In this document: in pieces, positions 33,346-45,255 of the stretch | Layout of the letters: each line of letters begins with the position of its first letter | Numbering within the stretch: position 1 is the first letter of the stretch | DNA from: Meconema thalassinum | Lineage: Eukaryota > Arthropoda > Insecta > Orthoptera > Tettigoniidae | NCBI GenBank assembly: GCA_946902985.2 | Contig: OX336388.2 | Coordinates: 1,502,592,545-1,502,656,544 of the forward strand | Length of the DNA stretch: 64,000 bases | Direction of reading: 5' to 3' | Notes under the pieces: model-generated | What the model saw: the letters and a program-made list of their open reading frames with translations, nothing else | Database searches by the model: none | Told to the model about the DNA's origin: nothing | Program-made: the position numbers and the translations under genes

Positions 33346-35563
33346 GGTTTGTCTGTGAGTCTGTGGACAAATTTTAGTCCTTATAACTTGAGAACGGCTG
33401 GGTGAATCAACGTAAAATTTGATACAGATATCCATCAGAGGCACCACACTAATCATTGATGTAACTCTTCTCCGTACATCTCATAAAAGGGGGCCTACCC
33501 CCTTAAAATACATGCTTAAATAGGCGTAAAATGACGAGGCAAAACTTATTTTCAACCCCTCAATGTGAGAAATAAAACCCCGAAAACCACATTTTAAGGC
33601 CCTAAAACCAACAGTTTTTGAGATATTCCCAGAAAACTAATTTCATTTAATAATCTATGAAAGAATGCAAGCCGGTAACCCTGGGAACGGAATCTCATAG
33701 GACCATCTATTTCTGTAAGACGCAATGCAATTCCATTTATTACATTACTGTGAAGTTTGCAAACGGTTATAAGGTTATCACGGAACCAAACTAAGCTGTA
33801 AAATTCATCAATACGTATAATGCGCTTAAGGGGTTCAAAGGGTACACTAGAATTTATTCACGCGATTTTCACGTGCGCGTGTGGTACGGAAGGACTTTTA
33901 TATCCCTGTCCCTTTATTGTATTTATTATATTATTATCATTATTAATATTATTATTATATTATGGCATACAACGACGAGACAAAGCTCAATTTTTAGCCC
34001 CTCGGTGGCAGAAACAAAACTCGAGGGTTCCCGAAAACTACATTTTAAGGCTCTAAAACCAACAGTTTCTGAGATATTCCCAGAAAACTAATTGAATTTA
34101 ATAAACTAATGAAGGAATGCAAGCCGGCAACAATGACAACAGGTTCTCAAGAGAAGACATCCAACTTTCCACCTATTTCTGTAAAACGTAATGCCACTCC
34201 ACTTATTACATTTCTGTGAAAGTTTTCAAATGGCTATAAGGTTATCACGGAACCAACTTAGACTGTAAAATTCATCAATGCGCATAAGGGGGTCAAGGGG
34301 TACCCTAGAATTTTTATACGTGATTTACACGTGTGATATGTTGTACAGAATTATATCTCCAAACAGCAACATTATTTTCACAAATTCCTGAATTGAAATG
34401 GTATTTTTTGCGGCTATTAGGAATTAAGGCCATTGGAAGCTAAAAAAAACCTGAATATTCATGCACCACAAGCCTTTATAATTTGTTAAAGGTGTCTTCC
34501 TGTGGATGGGGACTTTACACAACGGTGAGGGTCAGTCTTTATGTGAGGTGTATTGCGTTTCGTTTACGAGGTTTTCAATTTTGTTTTCATGTCAGGAAGT
34601 ACACGTTAAGTGAATTTAGATTGGCACATTCACTTTTTTTTTCTTTTTTCGACAAACCGGTTCATCGTAAGGATGATATTGTTTGATATTGTGTCGTTGA
34701 TATATCCATATTCGGACATCTGGGTGATATGTTGTACGTTGGTTGGTTGGTTCCTCAGTTTAGAAGCTGCGACAACGCGTTCACGTAGCCTCGTGTATTT
34801 TGAGTGTGTATAGAATCTGTCTGATAACCGGTGATAATTGTGATGGCTGTATTAGTGTGTGTTATCTGTATTTCAGGTAAGGACTGCAGACGATCAATTT
34901 CCAGTAGTTCCTACTTTTGCTACCAAATGCTACCGTCAACGACACCTAGCTGTGACTTGGCTACTAGATGCCACCTCAACCGGCACCTGGTGGCAAACTT
35001 TGGAACTAATAGAGCGTTAATCAAATCTGACCAACAAATTTAGCTTCACACAATTGTAGTTAGTGAAAGGTTCTATTACATGACATAAATCTATGACATG
35101 GAACCGCCGGCTTTACTTCCCCTCCGAAGTAAGGCATACTTTCTGTGTATCTTTATGTACGCTTATAACTCGTGTTCGAATGTTTGGAGCATCGCAAAAT
35201 TAGGTATCCATGAGAGTCAATACACCAATCATTTATAAAACTCTTCACCGTACTTCTCATAGAAGGGTTGGTATAGGAAAAAACTTTTCAAAATACATGC
35301 TAAAATAGGCGAAATATAAAAATTATCCTAGAAGGACGACCAAAGCATATGTTGCGCTTCTCAATGTGAGACACAAAATTCGGGAGTCTATAAGGAATCT
35401 CCGAAAACCACATTTTAAGGCCCTTAAATTGACAGTGTATGTGATATTCCCAGAGAAATAACTTCGCTCTGGCAAGCCCCTAACCATTGCAACAGTAGCT
35501 CAATATTGATAACGTCTGGTTATTAATACCGAAGACCGTTCGAAAAGCGGATACTTCTGCTAG
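33200..35563 (+). mobile_element. Helitron-like repeats, right inverted copy
   Basis: Starts just after a Helitron-style end (GCCGGGAATAACAGCTAG, to 33199) with TCTTCTCTCTATATATAAAA and a TGTC microsatellite. It contains two body copies (33480-33850 and 34010-34440) and ends at 35563 with GCGGATACTTCTGCTAG followed by T. The stretch 34090-35563 is the inverse of 26309-27610. A truncated SINE C lies at 34737-35136. No helicase gene is present. Confidence 0.5.
34737..35136 (-). mobile_element. SINE family C, truncated copy
   Basis: Shares GTTGGTTGGTTGGTTCCTCA, GAATCTGTCTGATAACCGGT and ACCGCCGGCTTTACTTCCCC with the SINE C at 7292-7813, but lacks the tRNA-like head (right end). Confidence 0.75.
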
Positions 35564-37080
35564 TATATATATATATAAAGGAATGTCTGTCTGTTCGTCT
35601 TTTATGCGTTCATAAACCATTCATCTATTTGCGATCAAATTTTGGTGAGTTGTTGAACATACTTTCGGGATGTTTATAGGCATAGTTAATCCATTTCACA
35701 ATAGATAGCGCGTGAGTAGTTTAAACAAATGCGTAATGGCGATGCGTTCATATACGATTCATCCGATAGCGATCATATTTTGGTGAGTTGTTGTGCACAG
35801 TCCCGGAAAATTTATAGGCGTAGTAAATCCAATTTACAATAGATGGCGCGCGAGTAGCCTCAACAAAATGGCGTGCGTTTGTTTCAAGAAAGTCCCAGAT
35901 GCGTTCATATAGGCTACCATTAATCCCATTGCGATGAAAGTTGGGTGAGATGTTGTGTAGGCCTACACTTCAGGTAAGGTTTCTGGCTTAGTAAATACAC
36001 TTCACAATAGGTAGCGCACGAGTAGATTCAAAAAATGAGAGACGATGGGCGAAGCGTTTCAAAAGTCCTGTAAGCGTTCACATACCATTCGTCCGATAGC
36101 GATGCAACTTGGGTGAAAGGTTGTGTAAACTACAGGCAAGGTTTCTGGTTTAGTAAATCCATGTTATAATAGGTAGCGCACGAGTAGATTCATCAAATGA
36201 GCGACGACGCTCGAAGCGTTTCAACAAAGTCCCGTATGCGTTCATATACTATTCGTCTGATAGCGATGAAACTTGGGTGAGATGTTGTGTACACATCAAG
36301 GAAGGTTTCTGGGTTAGGAAATCCACTTTACAATACGTATCGCACAAGTAGATTAAACAAATGAGCGACGACGCGCGAAGTGTTTTAACATAGTCCCGTA
36401 TGCGTTCATATACCATTCGTCCGATAGCGACTTAACTTGGGTGAGTTGTTGTGTACATTCCAGGGAAAGTTTCAGGCTTAGTAAATCCATTTGCAATAGG
36501 TAGCGCACAAGTAGATTCAACAAATGAGCGAAGACGCGCGAAGCGTTTCAACAAAGTCCCGTGGGCGTTCATATACCATTCATCCGATTGCTATGAAACT
36601 TTGGTTGAATTGTTGTGCACACTCCAGGAAAGGTTTCTGACTTAGTAAATCCTTTTTACAATAGGTAGCGCAGGATTCAACAAATAAGTAACTGCGCGCG
36701 TATCGTTTAAAAAAATCCGTATGCGTTCATATACCATTCATGCGATTGCAATGAAATTTGGAGAAATGCTGTTTCCACTCCCGCAAAGATTTCTGATTTA
36801 GTAAATCCATTTTAAAAAATGTAGTCACGAGTAGATTCAATAATGAGCGACAGCGCGTTAATCGTTTCAACCGTTCATATAGGCCTACCATTCATCCGAT
36901 TATGGTAAAACTTTGGTGAGTTGAGTACAGTCTGGGAAGGTGTATGAATTTGTAAATCCGTTTTTCAATGGGTGGCGCGCAAGTAGATTCAACAAATGAG
37001 TGACGGCGCGCGAATCGTTTAAATAAAATCCCGTATGCGTTCATATGCCATTCATCCGATTGCGATGATACTTTCATGAG
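35564..37080 (+). repeat. Helitron-like element, left part: tandem array of ~150-170 bp
   Basis: Begins TATATATATATATAAAGGAA with TGTCTGTCTGTTCG, then about ten units each with GCGTTCATATACCATTC, a CCGAT(A/T)GCGATGAAACTT-like block, GGTGAGTTGTTGTGTACA and GTAAATCCA. The array is cut at 37080 by the palindromic element and resumes in phase at 53393. The last 6 bp (37075-37080) are the left TSD. Confidence 0.7.
37075..37080. repeat. Left target-site duplication CATGAG
   Basis: Six bases identical to 53393-53398. Deleting the element and one copy restores the tandem-array sequence (CTTTCATGAG then TTGTAGTGTACAC), which parallels intact units reading CTTTGGTGAGTTGTTGTGCA. Confidence 0.9.
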
Positions 37081-37337
37081 AGTAGGTAATAAAGAGTGGT
37101 TCTGGCACAGGGGCTAATGGGCAAGATGGCCGCCGCGCGCAATCACTCTATGTTATTCTTATGGAGGGGTCATTCAGAGCTGGCACAGGGGCTATTGGGC
37201 AAAATGGCCGCCACGGCCTGAGACCGTGGATTACGTCACAGGGAGAGGTCGGCCGTGTAGTTGCCAAATGGAATATTTATTATTATTATTATTATTAGGT
37301 AATTGTTAATTGATCATGTATAATCAAGACCAGCCTT

Positions 37338-37511
37338 ATATTGTCCACTTCTTGGTGTAGTGGCTAGCATTCTTGGAGGTCATTCCTGAGGTTCGAATCC
37401 CGGCTCTGCCAAGAAATTCAATTTCTGGTCTCATGAGTGGAACGGGGTACACTCAGCCTTGTGAGGCAAAACTGACAAGAGCTGGCTTTTGATTCATACC
37501 TCAACAATTCT
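37338..37511 (+). mobile_element. SINE family E copy in left arm
   Basis: tRNA-like head CTTCTTGGTGTAGTGGCTAG with box B GGTTCGAATCCC, then GGCTCTGCCAAGAAATTCAA and GGAACGGGGTACACTCAGCC. Mirrored at 52962-53135 in the right arm. Relatives of the same SINE occur outside the element near 63505 and 63893, so this is a host repeat carried inside the element. Confidence 0.8.
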
Positions 37512-37925
37512 GCCTAACCCAACTTCACCTAACCTAACCTAACCTAACCTAACCTATCCTAACCTAACTTAAAAGTCAAAGCAAATATGAGAGCAAATGT
37601 GAAAGCACACATAATAAACTAAGTTATAACCTAACCTAACTTCACCTAACCTAACCTCACCTAACCTGTCCTAACCTAACCTAACGTAACCTACCTAATT
37701 TAAAATTGCAAGCGAAAAAAAATTAGCAAAAAGTATGAGAAAAAAGTGAGAGCAAATGTAAGAGCACAAATAATAAACTTAGTTATAACCTAACCACACC
37801 TAACCTAACCTAACCTAACCTAACCTAACATAACCAAACTTCAAAGTGAGAGCAAAAATGTAAGAGCAAATGAGAGAGCACAAATAATAAACTTAGTTAT
37901 AACCTAACCTAACCTAACCCACAGA
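37512..37925 (-). repeat. Telomere-type (AACCT)n repeats, left arm
   Basis: Blocks of AACCT (TTAGG on the minus strand, the canonical insect telomere repeat) alternate about three times with a 100-bp spacer containing GTGAGAGCAAATGTAAGAGC and ATAATAAACTTAGTTAT. The G-rich strand points outwards, towards the left end of the element. Some units are degenerate (CACCT, ATCCT, AACGT). Confidence 0.85.
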
Positions 37926-38640
37926 AACCTCATTTAAAGATTTTAGATTTTATGTTTTAACATTTTAGATTTTTGATTTTTTCATTTTACATTTTTTAGA
38001 TTTTACATTTTACATTTTTGATTTTTTGTATTTTAGATGTTAGTTTTTTTTAGATTTTACATTTTAAATGTAAGATTTTTTGATTTTAGATTTTACTTTT
38101 TACATTTTCCGAAAAGAGTAAACTACTAGGTCACATACCTAACCTCACCAAACCTAACTTTGCCAAACCTAACTTAAGCTAATTCAAAGGCTAATGCACA
38201 TACACAAAGTATATAAGGGTACAAGCAACTATCCTTATGCTAGTTTTATAGGTTACTGTACAATATGATAACTACCCCAACCGTTTTTTTTCATTTTGTT
38301 GTTTACACATATGACAATTTTCCAATTTCCCATTCTCATTTTTTTTAATGTTAGTTTTAGGTTTTTCAATTTCATAACATGGAAACATGGATTTTGCATT
38401 ATGTTGTTTACACATTTATCAATTTCACAATTTCCCATTTACAGTTCTTAAAATGTCAGTTTAAAGTTTTTCAATTTCATGATATAGAAACATGGATTTT
38501 CCAATTTGTTGTTTACACATTTGTCAATTTACCAAATTCCCATTTACAGTTTTTAAAATTTCAGTTTAATGTTTTTTTTTATTTTGTCAATATGGAAACA
38601 TGGATTTTCCAATTTGTGTTTTACATGTTCATTTTGCATT
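37926..38640. repeat. Low-complexity and ~115-bp tandem repeats, left arm
   Basis: TTTTAGATTTT-type low complexity (37930-38110), then unique AT-rich DNA, then about three units containing ATGGAAACATGGATTTT, TTGTTTACACATTTATCAAT and CCCATTTACAGTT. Mirrored in the right arm at about 51830-52550. Non-coding, downstream of the PolB stop codon. Confidence 0.7.
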
Positions 38641-38947
38641 AGGAGTGGAGAGAGGTGGGTAGTAATAAAAAATGTACAAGCAGTTTCCATACGGTACAAT
38701 ATTTTTTTATTTTAAATACATGTACACTATTTACACATAATACATTTTTATATATATTCCTTATTGTTATAAATTGTACACTTGTTTTTATTTTGTTTTC
38801 TATTTTATTTATTTTTGATTATGAATGCCATTTCTTATTTTGTTTTATTTTTATTTTTGTAGTGCTATTGTTTTATTTCCTAAATTGTTTTGTTTTATGT
38901 ATTTGCTAGTTGCAGGCAGAAGATTTTGATATTCATAACTTAACTCT

Positions 38948-41900
38948 TTAAGCATGGTTAATGATTGAGTAATGACCATAGGCATGTGTACCTATACCAT
39001 CAGCATCAATCACTCTTTTATCATCACCAGGACACAAAGCAATTTTGTTTAGTCTTATAGATGATATGTCATGTTGTTTAGAAGCGATAATGTTCATTGG
39101 TATTCTTTTTACATTGTTTTTCATGACACAATCCTTATAATCTTGAAAGCTTATACAATTTTTGACAACACCTCTGTTAATACCTTTAATCTTTTTGATT
39201 TCTTTACCATTTATGTCTAATGCGTACATTTTAGCTCTAAGTCCAACAAATGCTTTTATAATTTGTCCACAAGCCTCGTCTTTAAATTTCCCCAACGTTT
39301 TCTTGTTTGATGTAGAGTAACATATGTGATTAGTAGGATAATCTGATGTGTCCAGGTGTTCTAGGAAATCCAACTTGTCTTGATATACATCTGGGGTGTT
39401 AACCAAATAAATGAACGAGTCGGTATCCATATACATGAGTTTAAGATTGTTCATTCCATAATAGGGTAGCAGGACATCATAGTGGTGGGAATACATTAGA
39501 GTTTTTGAAATATCCAGTATACACATTCCAATATATATAGGCTTATTGAATACAATGTTACGTTTAGCCATGTGGAAAGCAGCTAGGTTAGGACCATAAA
39601 TTGTTCTGTCGATGAATGTTGGTTTAGCTATTAGCTTTTCTGCCTTTTTGCTGTCAGTCACAAGACGTATGTCTATTCTTTTACGGATATTTTCCATTGT
39701 TTTCCCAAAAATGGCATTGTTGAATAATTTGTACAGATTTTTCTCAAAATCATTTTTGGCTTGTTTTCGAAGGTTGTTATTAAAATCAACGTATGCCTTT
39801 AACCAAGGTCTTTGTTTAAACTTTAACACACGATGAATTTTTATCAATTTTATTCCATGATCTAAAGCCTGTTTTAACGCCATGTAGTGAACAACATATC
39901 GCCTTCGATTTCCAAGATGAGGAATTAGTTTTTTCAGAGACGAATCCTTAGGTTGTGTACACTCTGGTAGGAAAGGTAAATCGTTGTGTAGATCATGAAG
40001 GTCAGATGGGTAATCAACATCAACGTCTAGAATGTATCCCACAGGATCGTCTTTCTTTAGTTTTTCTAGATCAACAGTATCTGGAGAAACCCACTGAAAT
40101 CCACCATAAGGAAGGGAGTGACACATGGCCCACCCGTATTGGTTGTTGGCATCATCATAGGTAATAAACTGCGATGGTTTCTCAGAATCATAGGTTTCCA
40201 TGTATTTATTGTTAGCTTCAGCATACCGATGAGACACCTGGCATATGCCTCCACGTATTCCAGACTCGATTAAAAGAATCTGATCGTAATCCTGTAGCAA
40301 TTCCAGTTCAATGCCTGTGTAAAGGAGCATTGCCTCGAAACTTAAACCAGGCGAAGTAAAAAAGTGTGCAGCATCCACTCGGTGTGTTTCTAGTGTTTTG
40401 TTTCTAAAGGTTTCAAAGCTGTCTGCAAGAAGGAGTACATCTGAAGTTAGGTAGAGGTCACTATATTCCCCTAGAGTTTTAATGTTGAACTGATTCCAGA
40501 CACTTTTGGCATGTTCATAGTCTTCTTGACTAACATCTTCTTGACTTAATTTGTTAAAGAATGCCTCTTTTGGAGGTAAACACGTTTCACTTAACTTTTC
40601 CCATGAGTCAATGTAGTCATAACAAAATACCCCTTTACGAGTCATGAGCATTGCATTTTCTTTTCCAAAGTACTTGTCTGTTTCAGGGTATGATGTTAAG
40701 TTGGAAACTAAGTTTTCCAAACTACTCGGCATTAACCGAAACGTATCCACAAATCTAAGCTTAACATTTCCTACATATTTGGTAAAGGAAATGTACTTTT
40801 CTTTGGAGTTAGCGATAACATCCACTCTCTCAGTAGTACATCCCAATTGCTTTACAATGAAATTTGCGTCGTAGCCACTCATATTATGTAGAAACACAGG
40901 AACGGGGTTTCGTGTTTTACACCTCAAATTACAGTTATTGTGAGCACTTCCACGGTATTCCCCTGTAATATGGCAGTGGTCTCGAACTTTCCAGTCCTGT
41001 TGGGTAAATGGTTTTTGACACAAATAACAGGTTTCAGAACATTGGAACTCTGCTTCTTGAGCCTGAGTTAAGGCCTTTGGAACATTTAAGCTGTAAAGTC
41101 TATCAATTTCATTAGCTATTGAGATCAAACAGTCCATAAACTTTCCTGCAGCGTCAGGTCCACGATAAATAACAGGTTGGCTTGAAAGGTTTGTCTTTAT
41201 GTGTTCCACAGCAGGTGAGGGTTTAACGTATATACCAAAGCTCATAGGAACATGACTCTGGTATGGCACTGTATAACTTGCTTTAGGATTGGGTAAACAT
41301 GTTTGATAGGGTAAGAGTATACTTTCAAAATCTGCATAGATAACGTAAGGTATTCTCAGCATTTTTTCAACGTTTAAAAATTTGACAATGGGGTTTTTAA
41401 TAGGCATTTCAACCCTAGCAATGTCATGCTGGACACACAAAGCTCTATGTTCTTTCAATTTTTCCATTCCTTGTTGACCATATCGATTATCAAAGTGTGT
41501 AAAACACCGTTTACACGTATATATTTTATGTTCATAGCGGGTAATCTGATGTCTTACTAGTTTATCAAAATCTTTGATAAAGACGTAGTGGTTCTGGCCG
41601 GATGATGAACTTAGCAGAAGGAGGTCGCGATGGTCTTGCATCTCTTGATCCACAACCTTCAGAGGGAACAATTTCTTGTCTTGTTCCAATCCAAATACAT
41701 TAATGGATATATCGTTGGCTTTTTCAAATTTGGGAATGTCAACTAGCGATGTAGGAAACGATATTACAGAAAAATCATACTTGTTGTCCAGGTCCTTGTA
41801 TTTACTAATGCGATGAGCATTCTTTTTAACCAGTTTTGCTAAAATGGCATACATAAAACACTTTTCATCATTCAAATTTTCAGGATTAATGCAGGCTTTT

Positions 41901-42580
41901 CTTGCTTGTATAGCTGCTGGTAATGGAATATATGTGCTTCCACGCAAGGGATTGTACTTATTTATTTTCAATCGTACTCCTTCCACTGCTAACAAAGCCC
42001 AATTACTGCCTTTTAGCTCAGATTCCTCCATTTCCGTAGTTAACTTTGTAAATTGTGTTTCCAAGAAACTACTTAAGTCCGTTTCCAAAAATAGGGCCTG
42101 ATTTCGTGTTTTAAATGCACGATCTGTAATTTCATTGGTAGATGTATGAATGAATCTACATTCAGCCACAAGATTAACTTTTATCGACTTGTGCATTGCT
42201 AGTTCTTTCTGCATAGCTTGTATTATTTGCTGTTTGGACTCTTTAAGGTATGAATTTAAATCCTTGCACGTATCGCAACGAATGAAATAGGATTTAAGTC
42301 GACCTCCAAAAGATGTCTCATATTCAATAAGTCCATTTTTATCAGGGACCAATGACAGTAGGTAATGTTTTGTAGGCTCTGCTTTTTGTCTTTTAGCTAC
42401 CGACACAACATTACAACATTCTTCATGACGACGTCCATTGTAGGCATTGTTGAATGTACTACCACAGGTCTTGCACTCATGAAATTCACCACACGATACT
42501 TCATGTCGCTTCCTATGATAGTCTCGAAGAAAAGTCTTTCCACACTCTTTACACATATAGCTAGGAATGGCTTCTTCCAT
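38948..42580 (-). CDS. polB: Protein-primed-type DNA polymerase B, left-arm copy
   Basis: Intact 1210-codon gene, mirror copy of 47883-51515. Start taken as ATG at 42580-42578; the frame is open seven codons further up to a TTG, which is a weaker choice. All catalytic motifs are present as described for the right-arm copy. The visible amino acid difference is residue 306, Pro here and Ser in the right arm. The gene reads outwards, from the palindrome centre towards the left end. Expected role: replication of the element's own linear DNA from its ends. Two intact, nearly identical copies imply recent duplication or ongoing gene conversion. Confidence 0.93.
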   Translation of the reverse strand: MEEAIPSYMCKECGKTFLRDYHRKRHEVSCGEFHECKTCGSTFNNAYNGRRHEECCNVVSVAKRQKAEPTKHYLLSLVPDKNGLIEYETSFGGRLKSYFIRCDTCKDLNSYLKESKQQIIQAMQKELAMHKSIKVNLVAECRFIHTSTNEITDRAFKTRNQALFLETDLSSFLETQFTKLTTEMEESELKGSNWALLAVEGVRLKINKYNPLRGSTYIPLPAAIQARKACINPENLNDEKCFMYAILAKLVKKNAHRISKYKDLDNKYDFSVISFPTSLVDIPKFEKANDISINVFGLEQDKKLFPLKVVDQEMQDHRDLLLLSSSSGQNHYVFIKDFDKLVRHQITRYEHKIYTCKRCFTHFDNRYGQQGMEKLKEHRALCVQHDIARVEMPIKNPIVKFLNVEKMLRIPYVIYADFESILLPYQTCLPNPKASYTVPYQSHVPMSFGIYVKPSPAVEHIKTNLSSQPVIYRGPDAAGKFMDCLISIANEIDRLYSLNVPKALTQAQEAEFQCSETCYLCQKPFTQQDWKVRDHCHITGEYRGSAHNNCNLRCKTRNPVPVFLHNMSGYDANFIVKQLGCTTERVDVIANSKEKYISFTKYVGNVKLRFVDTFRLMPSSLENLVSNLTSYPETDKYFGKENAMLMTRKGVFCYDYIDSWEKLSETCLPPKEAFFNKLSQEDVSQEDYEHAKSVWNQFNIKTLGEYSDLYLTSDVLLLADSFETFRNKTLETHRVDAAHFFTSPGLSFEAMLLYTGIELELLQDYDQILLIESGIRGGICQVSHRYAEANNKYMETYDSEKPSQFITYDDANNQYGWAMCHSLPYGGFQWVSPDTVDLEKLKKDDPVGYILDVDVDYPSDLHDLHNDLPFLPECTQPKDSSLKKLIPHLGNRRRYVVHYMALKQALDHGIKLIKIHRVLKFKQRPWLKAYVDFNNNLRKQAKNDFEKNLYKLFNNAIFGKTMENIRKRIDIRLVTDSKKAEKLIAKPTFIDRTIYGPNLAAFHMAKRNIVFNKPIYIGMCILDISKTLMYSHHYDVLLPYYGMNNLKLMYMDTDSFIYLVNTPDVYQDKLDFLEHLDTSDYPTNHICYSTSNKKTLGKFKDEACGQIIKAFVGLRAKMYALDINGKEIKKIKGINRGVVKNCISFQDYKDCVMKNNVKRIPMNIIASKQHDISSIRLNKIALCPGDDKRVIDADGIGTHAYGHYSIINHA

Positions 42581-42603
42581 TATGATTGTTGATTTCTGCA
42601 AAC

Positions 42604-43200
42604 AGCTGCTTACTGCGTATCACAGGGCTAGAGGTTGGTCAGTGAGACGGTCTTTCACGATGTGAACACCGTGAGAGGTAGTAGTCAACTGGTGATATTC
42701 TTGTGAAGGGTCCACTAATATACCCCTAGTCTAGACCAACAGCTCTTTACAGCGTATGACAAGGCTGTATACTGGACAGTGAGACGGTCTTTCACGATGT
42801 GAACACTGTAACAAGTAGTAGTCAACTGATTATATACTTGCTAAGGGTTCTCTAATATACAATAGTCAAGATCCACAGCTACTTACTGAGTAGTACAAGG
42901 CTGTACAATAGTTGTTTTAACAGTCTTTCACGATGTGGTCACTGTGAATGGTGGTAGTCAACTGATGATATTCTTGATAAGGGTCCTCTAATATGCCCCT
43001 GGTTAAGGGTAACAGCTGTTCACTGCTTATGACAAGGCTAAAGACTGGTTGCTTCAACGGTCTTTCACAATGTAAACACTGTGACAGGTAGTAGTCAACT
43101 GAAAATATTCTTATGGCCTACTCAAGGTTATCAGGTACTTACTGCATATCAAAAGGCTGTACACTCATGTGTGTTAGGCACTCTTTCTTGCTAAGGACCC
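42604..43200. repeat. ~140-bp tandem repeats upstream of left-arm PolB
   Basis: Four to five diverged units with ACGGTCTTTCACGATGTGAA, GGTAGTAGTCAACTG, a GATATTCTTG block and GGGTCC(A/T)CTAATATACCCCT. GTCTTTCAC recurs at about 42650, 42788, 42914 and 43061. They lie immediately 5' of the PolB start, where a promoter would be. A regulatory role is inference from position. Confidence 0.7.
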
Positions 43201-43390
43201 CAATATTCCCTACACAAGGCTATACATGTTAGTTCTAAACACTTAGTGATTAATTGTATATTCAATTTTTGTACAAAGCATATACGAGCACGTTTTTATG
43301 AGGTAAAACTTTGTTAAATAGCTGCATGCGACACGCAAAGTATGTTGCCGCTATCTAGCGGTGACTATGAGAACTACTTGAACGACCAGC

Positions 43391-43864
43391 ATGCTACCTA
43401 GCGCTCCATTTCAACACTCCCTCACTGAACGACCAGCATGCTATCTAGCGGTCGATAGCAATACTCCTCAACTACCAGCCTGCTATCTATCGGTCAATAT
43501 GACAACTCACTCAACTACCAACATGCTACATGGCTTTTTTGGTCAGTTTTTTGTTGGCTTTTTTTTGGTCAGTTTCTGTTGGCTTATGTTGGCTTTTATT
43601 GGCTTTTGTTGGCTTTTGTTGGCTTTTGTAGGCTTTTTTGTTGGCTTTTGTTGGCTTTCATATTTGCTCTTGCTTGTGGGGGCTTATTATTTGGTCTTGG
43701 AAAGTATGTCAGTCCTTTTTTTATGGCTGCAAAATGCTTACAGCCATGTTTGTAAGCAGCAACAACAACAACAGCAACACACAAAATTCCAAAAAAAAAT
43801 CCAAAGTACTCTAAGGTTTATCAATGACTCTCAACTCTTACACTTACCTCTATCCCATGCATAG
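43391..43864 (+). CDS. 157-codon open frame of low-complexity origin, left arm
   Basis: Opens with ATG, divergent from PolB. Residues of about 48-110 are almost entirely hydrophobic (Phe, Leu, Val, Trp, Gly) and come from translating a TTGGCTTTTGT repeat. A Gln run follows. It has no family resemblance. It is kept open in both arms, but the arms are nearly identical so that is no evidence of selection. It might be a membrane protein; more likely a repeat by-product. Confidence 0.2.
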   Translation: MLPSAPFQHSLTERPACYLAVDSNTPQLPACYLSVNMTTHSTTNMLHGFFGQFFVGFFLVSFCWLMLAFIGFCWLLLAFVGFFVGFCWLSYLLLLVGAYYLVLESMSVLFLWLQNAYSHVCKQQQQQQQHTKFQKKIQSTLRFINDSQLLHLPLSHA

Positions 43865-43959
43865 TCAAAAATTAGTGTATTTTTCAAATTTTTCAAAAAT
43901 ATTTGGAAAGTTGGCTATATCATTAATCTAAAAATTCTGAAAAGACATATGTTAACTCC

Positions 43960-45206
43960 AACACCTACCTCTATACCACTCTCAGTCCAAAAATAGTGTA
44001 TTTTTCAAATTTTCCAAAACATATTTCCAAAATGGGTTATATTTCCAAAATTAAAAAGTTAACAAAAACGTTTGTTTGACATAAATGAATGGCCTTTGTC
44101 CCCTCTACCACTATACCAAGTCCCAGGTCTCCAGGACAAAAAAATAAAATTTTTAAAAAGCGTTTTATTTCCAAAATTAGGAATTTTACAAACACATTTG
44201 TCTGACGTAAATCAATGGTCATTACCCCCTCTATCCCCACACTAAGTCTCATGTCTTTAGAACAACAAAAATAAAATTTTGAAAATGGACTTATATTTCC
44301 AAAATTAGGAATTTTACAAAAACGTTTGTCTGACGTAAATCAGTGGTCATTACCCCCTCTATCCCCACACTAAGTCTCATGTCTCTAGAACAACAAAAAT
44401 AAAATTTTGAAAATGGGCTTATATTTCCAAAATTAGGAATTTTACAAAAACGTTTGTCTGAAGTAAATCAATGGTCATTACCCCCTCCACCCCCACACTA
44501 AGTCTCATGTCTCTAGAACAACAAAAATAAAATTTTGAAAATGGGCTTATATTTCCAAAATTAGGAATTTTACAAAACCGTTTGTCTGACGTAAATCAGT
44601 GGTCTTTACCCCCTCTATCCCCATACCAAGTCTCAGGTCTCTAGGTCAACAAAAATAAAATTTTGAAAATGGGCTATATTTCCAAAATTAGGAATTCTAC
44701 AAAAAAGTTTGTCTAACGTAAATCAATTGTCTTTACCCCCTCTATTCCCATACCAAGTCTCAGGTCTCTAGGTCAACAAAAATAAAATTTTGAAAAAATG
44801 GTCACTATTTTGGAAACTAGGAATTCTACGAAAAAGTTTGTTTAACATAAATGAAAGGTCTCTATCCCCTCTACCTGTAAACCAAGTTCCAGGTCTGTAC
44901 GACAAAAAATAAAAAAAGATCAACTGGAAAGTAGGCGATTTTTCATAAAACCAAACATTCTAAAAAATGTTCTATGGGCTTAAAGGAATGGCCTCTATGT
45001 CCTTTATTTTTATAATAAAACTTTTTTATTTTTTACATTTTTTTGAAAACACTCGAATTTTGAAATTTTTATATTTTGGAAAGTAGAAAGTTTACAAAAA
45101 AATTTGTTTGACATAAATCACTGGCCCTGACCCCATCTACCACCAAAATAAATTTCAAGTCGCTAGAACAAAAAATAACAGTAGTGGAGTAGTGGTGCTT
45201 CTAACG
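43960..45206. repeat. ~130-bp tandem repeats, left arm, to the palindrome centre
   Basis: About eight units with TCCAAAATTAGGAATTTTAC, AAAACGTTTGTCTGACGTAA, ATCAATGGTCATTACCCCCT and AACAAAAATAAAATTTTGAA. They become more diverged towards the centre. Mirrored at about 45256-46510. Confidence 0.8.
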
Positions 45207-45255
45207 TACCCGGTGGCGCTCGAACTTGTACAGTCTGGTACAAATAAAATGGGTG
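45207..45255. other. Unique centre (loop) of the 16-kb palindrome
   Basis: About 49 bp that do not pair, between CGTTAGAAGCACCACTACTC (right) and its complement (left). It contains TGGCGCTCGAACTTGTACA and TCTGGTACAAATAAAATGGG. A short GTACA/TGTAC-type symmetry lies inside. The asymmetric loop shows that the palindrome has a real centre and allows it to be amplified and sequenced across. Confidence 0.75.

Noticed and set aside
37512..37925. True chromosome end or interstitial telomere from a fusion
   Set aside because: The AACCT blocks lie inside a transposon with defined ends and a TSD, and are mirrored in the other arm.
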